Assembly: GCA_002371625.1 (NCBI GenBank)
Contig: DFFV01000055.1
Location: 1-17,355 of the forward strand
Length of the DNA stretch: 17,355 bases
Direction: 5' to 3'
Source of the DNA: Ruminococcus sp. UBA3767
GTDB taxonomy: Bacteria > Bacillota > Clostridia > Oscillospirales > Ruminococcaceae
The notes beneath the pieces are model-generated. The model saw nothing but the letters and a program-made list of their open reading frames with translations. It was not told the origin of the DNA and did not search any database. Within the stretch, counting starts at the first letter, position 1, and each line of letters begins with the position of its first letter. Made by a program: the position numbers and the translations under genes. Below are positions 6,694 through 13,724 of the stretch, piece by piece.

Positions 6694-8452
6694 GCTGTGG
6701 GTCCAGATAACGATCCCACTTGTTTTCATTGAAGTGTTTTTCATAGTTATAACGTCAGTTGCATTTTTTTTGTATAATGTAGATCATTATATAGAAGAAA
6801 GATTTAAAAGCACGCAGAATCTTGGAATGAATCTCGCCTCGGAGATGAAGAACTATAAAAGCATAGATTTTCTTTCTGAGTATTGGCAGGAACACTATGA
6901 TGAGATGGAATATTTCTATGGTAATCAGAAAAAACTTCTTGAAAAAATGAACCGTCTCAAACTGCTCAGACCAAGCCTTACAGATGTTACTCTTTATACT
7001 ACCGAAGAGGTAAAAACACGGCTTGATGAAGAGGGTCAGAAGCTGTTTGCTGAGATATGCTATTATCAGCTCACTGAAAAGTTTGACACTGCAAAGAGAG
7101 CGTTTTCGACAAAATTTTTGTACAGCTTTGTGGTTAGAGATGGAAAAGAAGGTATATTCCTCATAACCGGTGCGCTGAATAACGAGAAGCGTATCAGTCA
7201 GGGCGGAGAACTGTTTGAGCTTGGTTATAAGGTGCCTTATGAAAAAGGCGTTTACCCGATCCTTGATGAGGTCCTTGAAACAGAAAGCTCGCCTACAAGA
7301 ATGGAGCTTTCAAATAAAGAGGGAGCAATTCAGGATGTCGTCCACGTTTTCGAGCCTGTTGTATCTAATGGTAAGATGTTGATGGTAATCGGAGTAGGCA
7401 TGGAGTGGAAGGATATAGTTGACAGTGTATTGGCTTTTTCGCTTCGTATAGCAGCAGGCCTTGCGCTTATGTTTGTTCTTCTTGGACTGCTGATTATGAA
7501 GAGAGTCAAAAAGGTCGCTGTGGATCCCATAAAAGAAGAACAGGGTATCATCAGATCGTACGAGCGGAATAAGGATATACAGGATACAGTCGATAAGCTG
7601 AGCATGATAGCTTCAAGGAATGAGATACAAAGCCTTGCTGAAGAATTTTCAAATATGCTGCTCAAGCTCGAAAAGTATAACGAGGATATAAGAAATGCTA
7701 CGGCTGAAAAGGAACGTATAAGTGCTGAACTTGACCTTGCAAGGATCATTCAGGAAAATCAGCTCCCGAGCAAATTCCCTGCGTTCCCGGGAAGAATGGA
7801 TTTTGACATCTACGCTTCAATGACTCCTGCAAAAGAGGTCGGCGGAGATTTCTACGACTTCTACCTGCTTGACGACGATCACCTTGCACTTGTGATCGCA
7901 GACGTTTCCGGTAAGGGTATTCCGGCATCGCTGTTTATGATGATGTCAAAGATCCTTATAAATAACTACTCGGCAATGGGCTTGTCACCTAAAGAGGTGC
8001 TTGAAAAAGCCAATGATACGATTTTTAAGTACAACAAGCAGCGAATGTTCGTTACCGTCTGGTTTGGAGTGCTTGAGATATCAACGGGAAAGGTATGTGC
8101 TTCAAATGCAGGGCATGAATACCCGATAATAAAACGGTCCGGTGACAAATTTGAGCTTTATAAGGACAAGCATGGCTTTGTCGCAGGTGCTGTTAACAAA
8201 ATGAAGTACACCGAGTATGAGTTTGAACTCGAAAAGGGAGGAATACTGTTTTTATACACCGATGGTGTTCCCGAGGCAACCAATGCACAGGAAGAGATGT
8301 ATGGAACGCAAAGGCTTGTAGATCAGCTCAATAAAATGAAGGGTGCTTCGCCTAAGGAGCTTCTTGAAGGGGTACATAAGTCAGTCGATGAATTCGTGGG
8401 AGATGCTCCGCAGTTTGATGATCTTACTATGCTTTGCATCAGGCGTAATTAG
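6656..8452 (+). CDS. Membrane-bound SpoIIE/RsbU-type PP2C phosphatase
   Basis: The 598-residue protein has a basic N-terminus, a membrane segment at about 15-40, an extracytoplasmic sensor region at 41-258, a second membrane segment at 259-281, a HAMP-like and coiled-coil linker at 281-370, and a PP2C domain at 375-598. Metal-site motifs are intact: GGDFYDF (D398), IADVSGKG (D416), LYTDGVPEA (D536) and QFDDLT (D588, D589). SNAGHEYP (483-490) is also typical of the family. It should dephosphorylate STAS proteins, and two candidate substrates lie nearby. The sensor region has no motif I can name. The ATG at 6656 has GAGGGAG at 6639-6645 and lies inside the acyltransferase gene, implying translational coupling. 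The next gene starts 10 bases after its stop. Confidence 0.93.
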   Translation: MQDSVKKKKRKHKLWVQITIPLVFIEVFFIVITSVAFFLYNVDHYIEERFKSTQNLGMNLASEMKNYKSIDFLSEYWQEHYDEMEYFYGNQKKLLEKMNRLKLLRPSLTDVTLYTTEEVKTRLDEEGQKLFAEICYYQLTEKFDTAKRAFSTKFLYSFVVRDGKEGIFLITGALNNEKRISQGGELFELGYKVPYEKGVYPILDEVLETESSPTRMELSNKEGAIQDVVHVFEPVVSNGKMLMVIGVGMEWKDIVDSVLAFSLRIAAGLALMFVLLGLLIMKRVKKVAVDPIKEEQGIIRSYERNKDIQDTVDKLSMIASRNEIQSLAEEFSNMLLKLEKYNEDIRNATAEKERISAELDLARIIQENQLPSKFPAFPGRMDFDIYASMTPAKEVGGDFYDFYLLDDDHLALVIADVSGKGIPASLFMMMSKILINNYSAMGLSPKEVLEKANDTIFKYNKQRMFVTVWFGVLEISTGKVCASNAGHEYPIIKRSGDKFELYKDKHGFVAGAVNKMKYTEYEFELEKGGILFLYTDGVPEATNAQEEMYGTQRLVDQLNKMKGASPKELLEGVHKSVDEFVGDAPQFDDLTMLCIRRN

Positions 8453-8462
8453 GAGGCGGATA

Positions 8463-8768
8463 ATGAGAACTTTCAATTATACTTTTCAAAGAGAAGGTAA
8501 TGAGCTTACTATCTATTTTGAAGGAAAGCTCGACTCGGTTTATTCGCTTGAGCTTGAGGATCACCTTGAACCTGCTTTAAAGGGAGTCAAAAAACTCGTG
8601 CTTGATTTTCAGAAGCTGCACTATATATCAAGTGCAGGTCTGAGGATAATCCTTACCTGCAAGCTGACGATGAATGAGCAGGGAGAAATGAAGATAAGAA
8701 ATATAGATCCGCAGGTTATGCAGGTGCTGAAAATAACAGGATTTGCAGAGGATCTTAACATTGAATGA
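8463..8768 (+). CDS. STAS-domain anti-sigma factor antagonist
   Basis: The 101-residue protein is a single SpoIIAA/RsbV-type STAS domain with the phosphorylation loop YISSAGLR (54-61); Ser57 should be the phosphorylated residue. Start 8463 is set by a perfect AGGAGG at 8451-8456, six bases upstream; upstream in-frame codons run into the phosphatase gene. Its stop (TGA 8766-8768) overlaps an in-frame ATG of the following kinase gene. Lying between phosphatase and kinase, it is the expected immediate partner of both: phosphorylated by the HATPase and dephosphorylated by the PP2C domain. It shares the loop octamer with the STAS protein at 5068-5370 but otherwise differs clearly. Confidence 0.92.
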   Translation: MRTFNYTFQREGNELTIYFEGKLDSVYSLELEDHLEPALKGVKKLVLDFQKLHYISSAGLRIILTCKLTMNEQGEMKIRNIDPQVMQVLKITGFAEDLNIE

Positions 8769-8782
8769 AGGAAGGAACTAAT

Positions 8783-9190
8783 ATGAAGGAACTTGAAATA
8801 AAAGCTGAAAGAGAAAATCTTCCGAAGGTTATAGAATTTATCGATGAACAGCTTGCAGGGCATGATGTATCAATAAAAATACAGACACAGATAGAGGTAG
8901 CTGTTGAGGAGATATTTATAAACATAGCAAGCTACGCATACGATGCTGACGGAGGTGCGGCAACTATCAGGGCGGAGGTCTGCGGAGATCCGCTGGCTGT
9001 TGTGCTCAGCTTTATCGACAACGGCAAGCCGTACGATCCGCTTGCAAAGCCCGATCCCAATATAAACATTCCGCTGAGAGAGCGCCAGAAGGGCGGACTG
9101 GGTATTTTTATGGTCAAGAAAACAATGGATAACGTGGCTTATGAATACAAGGACGGAAAGAACATTTTAACTATCATTAAGAATATCTGA
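8783..9190 (+). CDS. RsbW-like serine kinase / ATP-binding anti-sigma factor
   Basis: The 135-residue protein has a stand-alone GHKL-type HATPase domain. The N box is VEEIFINIASYAY (E43, N47), the G1 box is FIDNGKPYDPL (D79, G81) and the G2 box is GGLGIFMVK (104-112). Family members phosphorylate a STAS protein and sequester a sigma factor or another target. Start 8783 is preferred because AAGGAAGGA sits about seven bases upstream; an alternative ATG at 8765 would add six residues (MKEGTN) and overlap the STAS stop codon. It closes the operon, followed by a strong terminator. No sigma factor gene lies in the window, so the protein it sequesters is unknown. Confidence 0.92.
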   Translation: MKELEIKAERENLPKVIEFIDEQLAGHDVSIKIQTQIEVAVEEIFINIASYAYDADGGAATIRAEVCGDPLAVVLSFIDNGKPYDPLAKPDPNINIPLRERQKGGLGIFMVKKTMDNVAYEYKDGKNILTIIKNI

Positions 9191-9199
9191 TAAACAAAT

Positions 9200-9235
9200 C
9201 AGCAGACAGAGAATTTTCCCTGTCTGCTGTTTTTT
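9200..9235 (+). terminator. Terminator of the partner-switch operon
   Basis: A perfect 10-bp stem (CAGCAGACAG at 9200-9209 with CTGTCTGCTG at 9220-9229) is followed by six T. Read on the minus strand, the tail ATTTGTTTA is weaker but could also end the yfcE operon, whose stop codon is at 9240. Confidence 0.92.
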
Positions 9236-9239
9236 GTTA

Positions 9240-9752
9240 TCATAGTGTCATCAGCTCAAACTTGCCGCCCTCAAAGATAATGTAGCTGTGTGATGAGTTT
9301 TCCTTGGGTATCGAAACTGAACCGCAGTTGATGTAGGTGTAATCGCCAAAGTCCTTTATCATCGGGACGTGCGTGTGACCGTTGAGCAGAAAATCGCCCT
9401 TTGAAAGCGGCGGCAGCTCATCGGGATTGAATCGGTGCCCGTGAGTAAGAAACAGCTTGCAGCCGTCAGCATATATCCAGCAATAATCCGCAAGCACGGG
9501 GAAATCAAGCACCATCTGATCGACCTCGGTATCGCAGTTTCCTCTTACGCAAAGTATCTTGTCTTTGAGCGGGTTGAGCATTGCAATAACGCTTTTGGGA
9601 TCATAATCCTCGGGCAGATCGTTCCTTGGACCGTGATAAAGAATATCCCCCAGCAGCACCAGCTTTTCAGCACCGCTGTTTTTAAAAGCGGCTATCATCT
9701 TTTCGCACCAGTAAGCAGAGCCGTGTATATCAGAAGCAATAAACAGTTTCAT
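9240..9752 (-). CDS. yfcE: YfcE-type metal-dependent phosphodiesterase
   Basis: The 170-residue cytosolic protein is of the YfcE/MJ0936 group of calcineurin-like phosphodiesterases, close in length to E. coli YfcE (184 residues). All metal-site motifs are present: SDIHGS (D8, H10), LGDILYHGP (D36), RGNCD, THGHRF and NGHTHVP, then the terminal NCGSVSIPKE. Family members hydrolyse model phosphodiesters in a Mn-dependent way; the natural substrate is uncertain. The stop codon of the upstream PIN-like gene and this ATG are separated by one base (TGAGATG), so the two are translationally coupled. It is the last gene of the SGNH hydrolase - PIN-like - yfcE operon. Unlike the phosphoesterase at 2477-3133, it keeps the standard DxH motif. 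Confidence 0.93.
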   Translation of the reverse strand: MKLFIASDIHGSAYWCEKMIAAFKNSGAEKLVLLGDILYHGPRNDLPEDYDPKSVIAMLNPLKDKILCVRGNCDTEVDQMVLDFPVLADYCWIYADGCKLFLTHGHRFNPDELPPLSKGDFLLNGHTHVPMIKDFGDYTYINCGSVSIPKENSSHSYIIFEGGKFELMTL

Positions 9753-9753
9753 C

Positions 9754-10755
9754 TCAGCTTTCCTGCGCTTTCTTCACAAGCTCGCTGTACTGCGACCTGA
9801 CTGCCTTATAAAACTCGCAGCCCTTTTTCTTCTGGAATTCCTTTATCATGCTCAGATAAAAGTCCTTTTTGCTCTGTGTGTTGTCAATGCAGCTTCGCAC
9901 CCTGTCTATCTCGCTTTGTGTGCATATATCTGCAAGTATCTCGGTGAGTTTGTCAGGCTGCTTTTCGGGCACCGGCTCCTGCTTTGTCTGCACGGGTGTT
10001 TCCTCGCAGAACCTGTCCCTGAGCCTTGAATATCTCGATTTTACCGCCTTGTAGATGTCCGTGCCCTGCTGCTTGTATATCTTAGCGAGTGCGTTGTGGA
10101 ACTCCTCCTTGGTCTGCGACTGTGCAAACAGCTCACGCACCTTGTCATAGTCCTTTTCTGTAATAACTCCGTTGAGCAGCGAATGGAACATTTCATCAAA
10201 GCTCTGCGGCTTTCTTCCGCTGCTGCGGCGTTTCTTGGGAGCGCTCTCATTCACCTCGGAAGGCTGCACCTGCTCGGGCTGAGTATTTGCTGCTGCCTTA
10301 TCATTTGCTATCTGAGCAGGCAACTCTTTTTTGAGCACCTTGACGACCTCTGCCGAACTCTCGCTGCCGTTTGAGAAGTCTATCGCAGCGGTGATAGTTT
10401 TTGTTCTGAGTACGATAGTAGAGGGCGTATCTATGTAGTTTCCGCTCCAGAACGTATGGAGAAAATCAAATCCCTTATCATTGCTGATAACAAAAATGTG
10501 GCTGTAGGTTTCCTTTGCGACCATAAACCCAAGCAGCGTTGAAAGCTGAAAATCAAGAGCATTCTTTCCGCCTACGCTGACCTTGAAGTATTCTATATCA
10601 GCCTTTGATGAAAGCACCTTCTGGTGCATCTCAAAGCTGAGAGTGTCCGAGTTTTCGCTGAAAAATATTATCACGCTGTCTGTCTCGGTCAGCTTGTCTA
10701 TGCCTTCAAGTCCCTTGGATTTTACGTTTTCAAAATCCACAAGATAGATCTTCAT
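9754..10755 (-). CDS. PIN/NYN-like domain protein with duplicated C-terminal module
   Basis: The 333-residue protein is predicted cytosolic. Residues 1-125 form a PIN/NYN-type nuclease-like fold: YLVDFENV (D7, E9, N10), KNALDFQL (D68) and VISNDKGFD (D93) supply the acidic cluster expected of metal-dependent RNases. A Gln/Pro/Ser/Lys-rich linker (about 140-183, with KKRRSSGRK) follows. The C-terminal half holds two similar helical modules at about 184-247 and 267-329; both contain a QSxxxF-type core and end in YKAV(K/R)S(R/Q)YS. The modules may bind nucleic acid or protein, which is a guess from their basic helical character. The ribosome binding site GGAAGGGA precedes the ATG. The upstream SGNH gene is 16 bases away and yfcE starts one base after its stop. 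No toxin or antitoxin partner is seen. Confidence 0.82.
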   Translation of the reverse strand: MKIYLVDFENVKSKGLEGIDKLTETDSVIIFFSENSDTLSFEMHQKVLSSKADIEYFKVSVGGKNALDFQLSTLLGFMVAKETYSHIFVISNDKGFDFLHTFWSGNYIDTPSTIVLRTKTITAAIDFSNGSESSAEVVKVLKKELPAQIANDKAAANTQPEQVQPSEVNESAPKKRRSSGRKPQSFDEMFHSLLNGVITEKDYDKVRELFAQSQTKEEFHNALAKIYKQQGTDIYKAVKSRYSRLRDRFCEETPVQTKQEPVPEKQPDKLTEILADICTQSEIDRVRSCIDNTQSKKDFYLSMIKEFQKKKGCEFYKAVRSQYSELVKKAQES

Positions 10756-10771
10756 AGTTATTTCCCTTCCG

Positions 10772-11821
10772 TTAGTTTTGTTTTTTCTTGAACCAGACCA
10801 TAACGATAACGAACAGCAGGATAAATCCTCCGAAGAACAGCCCCAGCGTCATGAACGCAGTTGACATACTTACCTTCTGTCCTGTGCCTGTTGAATTATC
10901 AGAGCTGCTTGTTACCTCTTTTTTGATTATTTCCTTGTAATGATACTTACTCTGCCTGATGACCTTGTCAAGCTCTTGCGAGATGACCTGATGTCCCTGT
11001 GCATTCGGGTGTATATCGAACGAGTTAATGTTGGTCAGCTCATTGCTTTTGCCTGCAAATGCAGTCGAAATATCGCAGATCTTATAGTTGCTGCCGTTCT
11101 GCGAGCCTGTGTTTATAGCATTGTTCAGCGATGCCAGCTTATCAGCGACAAGGTTTGAAACAACTGCAAGATTATTATTCGTGTCAAGCGGGTTGTACAC
11201 CGTCTGGAAGATGATAGTTCCCTTAGTGAGCTGATGCACCTTATCGGTTATGCTTTTAATGTTTTCTGAAAATGCGTTTATGTTATCGCTCACTGTGGAG
11301 AGAACCGATTGCATTTTTACCAGCATTTCAGGCTTTGCAAATGACTTGGGATCAATACCTTTGAGATCATCAAGCGATCTTATGTTCAGTTCAGTGCCGA
11401 TAAATTCAAGTATCGGCCTCATCAGGTCGTTGCCGCCGATAGAGATAACGACAACATCGCTGTCCTTGATATCCTTGTCAAAGCTGCCGCTGTTTATCTT
11501 TTCTTTCAGCTGTGAAGATGTATCTCCCGAAACGGCAAGGTCTTTCATCTGGAAAGGGCATTTGCCTGTAAGCTCAGCGCCGTATTTTTTTCCGAGAATA
11601 GCTGCGTAGCTGTCCTTTGGAGGCTCTGAGGCATCTTTTGTATATCCGTCAAGTCCGTACCCTGCGGGTATCGAATCGCCGATGAATACGATCTTCTGAG
11701 GTACATCTATCTCGTGGTCTATCGTCTGTGCATCTTCTGTGCTGCTGTCAGCAAAGCAGGTAACTGCGCAGGCAACTGTCATAAAGCAGGCAAGTGCTGC
11801 TGTAAGTAAGCGTTTTATCAT
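10772..11821 (-). CDS. Secreted, membrane-anchored SGNH/GDSL hydrolase
   Basis: The 349-residue protein has a signal peptide (MIKRLLTAALACFMTVACAV, cut probably after CFA at 24) and a single C-terminal membrane segment (about 321-344) followed by KKKQN, so the enzyme should be anchored outside the membrane. Blocks of the SGNH family are clear: VFIGDSIPAGYG with nucleophile Ser50, LAVSGDTSSQ with the block II Gly, ISIGGNDL with Asn131, and FDIHPNAQGH with Asp269 and His272-region catalytic residues (D269, H271). Family members are esterases or lipases, often removing acyl groups from cell-envelope glycans; the substrate here is unknown. A CAGGAGAA ribosome binding site precedes the start. It is first in a three-gene operon under the promoter at 11858-11886. 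Confidence 0.9.
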   Translation of the reverse strand: MIKRLLTAALACFMTVACAVTCFADSSTEDAQTIDHEIDVPQKIVFIGDSIPAGYGLDGYTKDASEPPKDSYAAILGKKYGAELTGKCPFQMKDLAVSGDTSSQLKEKINSGSFDKDIKDSDVVVISIGGNDLMRPILEFIGTELNIRSLDDLKGIDPKSFAKPEMLVKMQSVLSTVSDNINAFSENIKSITDKVHQLTKGTIIFQTVYNPLDTNNNLAVVSNLVADKLASLNNAINTGSQNGSNYKICDISTAFAGKSNELTNINSFDIHPNAQGHQVISQELDKVIRQSKYHYKEIIKKEVTSSSDNSTGTGQKVSMSTAFMTLGLFFGGFILLFVIVMVWFKKKQN

Positions 11822-11857
11822 AATTATTCTCCTGTTCTTATATATCTTTTCGCATAT

Positions 11858-11886
11858 ATTATAGCATACTCTCGCTGTTTCTTCAA
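11858..11886 (-). promoter_or_regulatory. Promoter of the SGNH - PIN-like - yfcE operon
   Basis: On the minus strand, TTGAAG (11886-11881) and TATAAT (11863-11858) are 17 bases apart with TGC before the -10. The start codon is 37 bases further on. Confidence 0.8.
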
Positions 11887-11903
11887 GGGCTTTGCGAAAA
11901 TTC

Positions 11904-11932
11904 TTGAAATATGGCGAGAAATATGATACAAT
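11904..11932 (+). promoter_or_regulatory. Promoter of the 97-residue protein and rarA
   Basis: TTGAAA at 11904-11909 and TACAAT at 11927-11932 are 17 bases apart, with TGA before the -10. It is divergent from the SGNH operon promoter, with the -35 boxes 17 bases apart, so the two may compete or share a regulator. Confidence 0.7.
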
Positions 11933-11964
11933 AGGAGCAGATAAAAACGGGGGAGGTCTTACTT

Positions 11965-12258
11965 ATGAACGAACTGCTGAACGAGTTTCTGGAGCAGGAG
12001 GTCACTGATGCAACTTACGAGGATCTTTTCAACTTTGTAAGCTCACGCCATGTCTGCCGTGGAACATTTGAATGTCTGAGCCATGTGCTGATGAAAGTAT
12101 CATCATCTCAGTTCATCATCTACAAGAGCTTTGTCGGTGCTGAAAACACCAAGGCGCAGGAGGCTGTGCTGGTAGCAAGGGATTACCTGCTGATGAAGAT
12201 AAACAGCCGTGCGTATAAGATGAATTTCCGTGAGATAAAGAGCGTGCTTGACGAATAA
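11965..12258 (+). CDS. Hypothetical small protein, unrecognised
   Basis: The 97-residue protein has no motif I recognise. It is acidic at both ends (MNELLNEFLEQEVTDATYEDLF, and FREIKSVLDE at the end) and looks mainly helical, with no membrane segment or signal peptide. The coding call is sound: the gene has its own promoter, a strong GGGGGAGG ribosome binding site at 11949-11956 and an ATG eight bases downstream. It lies 38 bases upstream of rarA on the same strand with no terminator between them, so the two are probably cotranscribed; a link to replication or repair is inferred from that position only. Confidence 0.75.
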   Translation: MNELLNEFLEQEVTDATYEDLFNFVSSRHVCRGTFECLSHVLMKVSSSQFIIYKSFVGAENTKAQEAVLVARDYLLMKINSRAYKMNFREIKSVLDE

Positions 12259-12273
12259 TACAGGAGGGAATGG

Positions 12274-12285
12274 CCGCAGCTGCGG
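12274..12285 (+). repeat. 12-base GC-rich palindrome between ribosome binding site and rarA start
   Basis: CCGCAGCTGCGG is its own reverse complement. It lies between AGGAGGG (12262-12268) and the rarA ATG (12297). In RNA it can form a 4-bp stem with an AGCT loop, shortening the distance between ribosome binding site and start. Confidence 0.6.
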
Positions 12286-12296
12286 TATGATGTGTT

Positions 12297-13559
12297 ATGG
12301 GAACACCACTTGCTGAAAGAATAAGACCTAAGTCGCTCGATGACGTTGTAGGTCAGAAACACCTTATCGGTGAAGATATGCCGCTGCGCAGGATAATACA
12401 AAGCGGACATATCCCCAATATGATATTTTACGGTCCTTCGGGAGTAGGCAAAACGACTATCGCAAGAATAATCGCCCGCTGCACCGATATGGAGCTGCAT
12501 AAGCTCAACGGCACCTCGGCATCTATCAGCGATATAAAGGAGATAATTGCGCAGACGGGTACCTTCGGCGGAATGAACGGGATACTGCTGTACCTTGACG
12601 AGATACAGTATCTTAACAAAAAACAGCAGCAGTCGCTGCTTGAATACATTGAGGACGGCAGCATTACGCTTATCGCCTCCACGACCGAAAACCCGTATTT
12701 CTATGTTTATAACGCAATTATCAGCAGATGTACTATGTTCGAGTTCAAGCCCGTGCCTGCACAGGAGATCGAAAACGCCGCAAGGAGAGCCTTTCAGTTC
12801 ATGGCTGATGAGCTGGGCAGAAAGCTGCAGCTTTCATCGGGAGTTATAGAGCATATCTCGGGCGGCTGCGGCGGTGATGTGCGCAAGGCGATGAACACGG
12901 TCGAGCTGTGCCTTTTGAGTGCGCAGGACGACGGCAAGAGCCTTAAAGTGACGATGGATACTGCCAATGCACTTACCCAGCGCAGCAATATGCGCTATGA
13001 CCGTGACGGTGACGAGCATTATGATATCCTTTCGGCTCTGCAAAAATCTATCAGGGGCTCTGATCCCGATGCTGCGGTGCATTATGTTGCAAGGCTGTGC
13101 GAAGCAGGGGATATAATCTCGCTGAGCAGAAGACTGCTGGTTATAGCAAGCGAGGATATAGGGCTTGCTTACCCGATGGCTGCGGTCATTGTCAAATCCT
13201 GCGTGGACAGTGCGATGCAGCTCGGTCTGCCTGAGGCAAGGATACCGCTTGCCGAGGCTGCGATACTGCTTGCTACCTCGCCGAAATCAAACAGTGCGAT
13301 AATGGCTGTGGATATGGCTGCTGAGGATATCAGGAGCGGAAAGGCGGTAAGTATACCGAGAAACCTGCAAAATAAGCACTTTGACGGTGACGATGCCCAG
13401 GTCAAAGGGCAGCATTACCTATACCCTCACAGCTTTGAGAACCACTGGGTAAAGCAGCAGTACCTGCCTGATGAGCTTGTCGGCAGAACTTATTACGAGT
13501 ACGGCGACAACAAGACAGAGCAGACTGCGAAGGCTTATTGGGACAAGATAAAAAAATAG
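12297..13559 (+). CDS. rarA: Replication-associated recombination protein RarA (MgsA)
   Basis: A 420-residue AAA+ ATPase acting at stalled or gapped replication forks, related to clamp-loader proteins. Walker A is GPSGVGKT (46-53), Walker B is LLYLDEIQ (97-104) with D101/E102, sensor 1 is ASTTENP (127-133) and the arginine-finger segment is SRC (143-145). The C-terminal half carries the tetramerisation region with the family strings RGSDPDAAVHY and SEDIGLAYP, and the LPDEL and GRTYYEYGD endings. Length and N-terminus (PLAERIRPKSLDDVVGQ) match the family. An in-frame stop at 12288-12290 fixes ATG 12297 as the first possible start, yet no ribosome binding site lies at normal distance: the nearest (AGGAGGG, 12262-12268) is 28 bases away. 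It follows the small gene at 11965-12258. Confidence 0.96.
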   Translation: MGTPLAERIRPKSLDDVVGQKHLIGEDMPLRRIIQSGHIPNMIFYGPSGVGKTTIARIIARCTDMELHKLNGTSASISDIKEIIAQTGTFGGMNGILLYLDEIQYLNKKQQQSLLEYIEDGSITLIASTTENPYFYVYNAIISRCTMFEFKPVPAQEIENAARRAFQFMADELGRKLQLSSGVIEHISGGCGGDVRKAMNTVELCLLSAQDDGKSLKVTMDTANALTQRSNMRYDRDGDEHYDILSALQKSIRGSDPDAAVHYVARLCEAGDIISLSRRLLVIASEDIGLAYPMAAVIVKSCVDSAMQLGLPEARIPLAEAAILLATSPKSNSAIMAVDMAAEDIRSGKAVSIPRNLQNKHFDGDDAQVKGQHYLYPHSFENHWVKQQYLPDELVGRTYYEYGDNKTEQTAKAYWDKIKK

Positions 13560-13683
13560 TTACAGCCTTGTAACTATTGTGCACAAAAAACCAATTGTGC
13601 CGTGTAACCTTTTGTAATATATGTGCATAGCAAAAAGGGTATACTATTATAATATATAAGGGCGATAACAAATTGAAATAACA
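13560..13683. other. Intergenic stretch with promoter-like sequence but no gene
   Basis: This AT-rich stretch holds a short inverted repeat just after the rarA stop (GTTACAGCCTTGTAAC), two copies of ATTGTGC, and a run containing TATACT (13640-13645) and TATAAT (13648-13653) with no good -35 box. No reading frame with a ribosome binding site is visible. Confidence 0.5.
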
Positions 13684-13724
13684 AATGCCGCAGAGCTTTT
13701 TATGGCTTACTGCGGCATTCTTTT
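13684..13724. terminator. Bidirectional terminator between rarA and the S1-domain gene
   Basis: A perfect 10-bp stem (AATGCCGCAG at 13684-13693 with CTGCGGCATT at 13710-13719) is followed by CTTTTATT on plus and by TTGTTATTT on minus. It touches the stop codon of the minus-strand gene. Confidence 0.85.

Noticed and set aside
7330..7749. 139-codon minus-strand frame inside the phosphatase gene
   Set aside because: The plus strand has a full PP2C protein with conserved metal residues; the minus frame has no supporting signals.
9754..10755. Toxin of a toxin-antitoxin pair
   Set aside because: The PIN/NYN-like protein is long, has a repeat C-terminus and lies between an SGNH hydrolase and yfcE, with no small antitoxin gene next to it.
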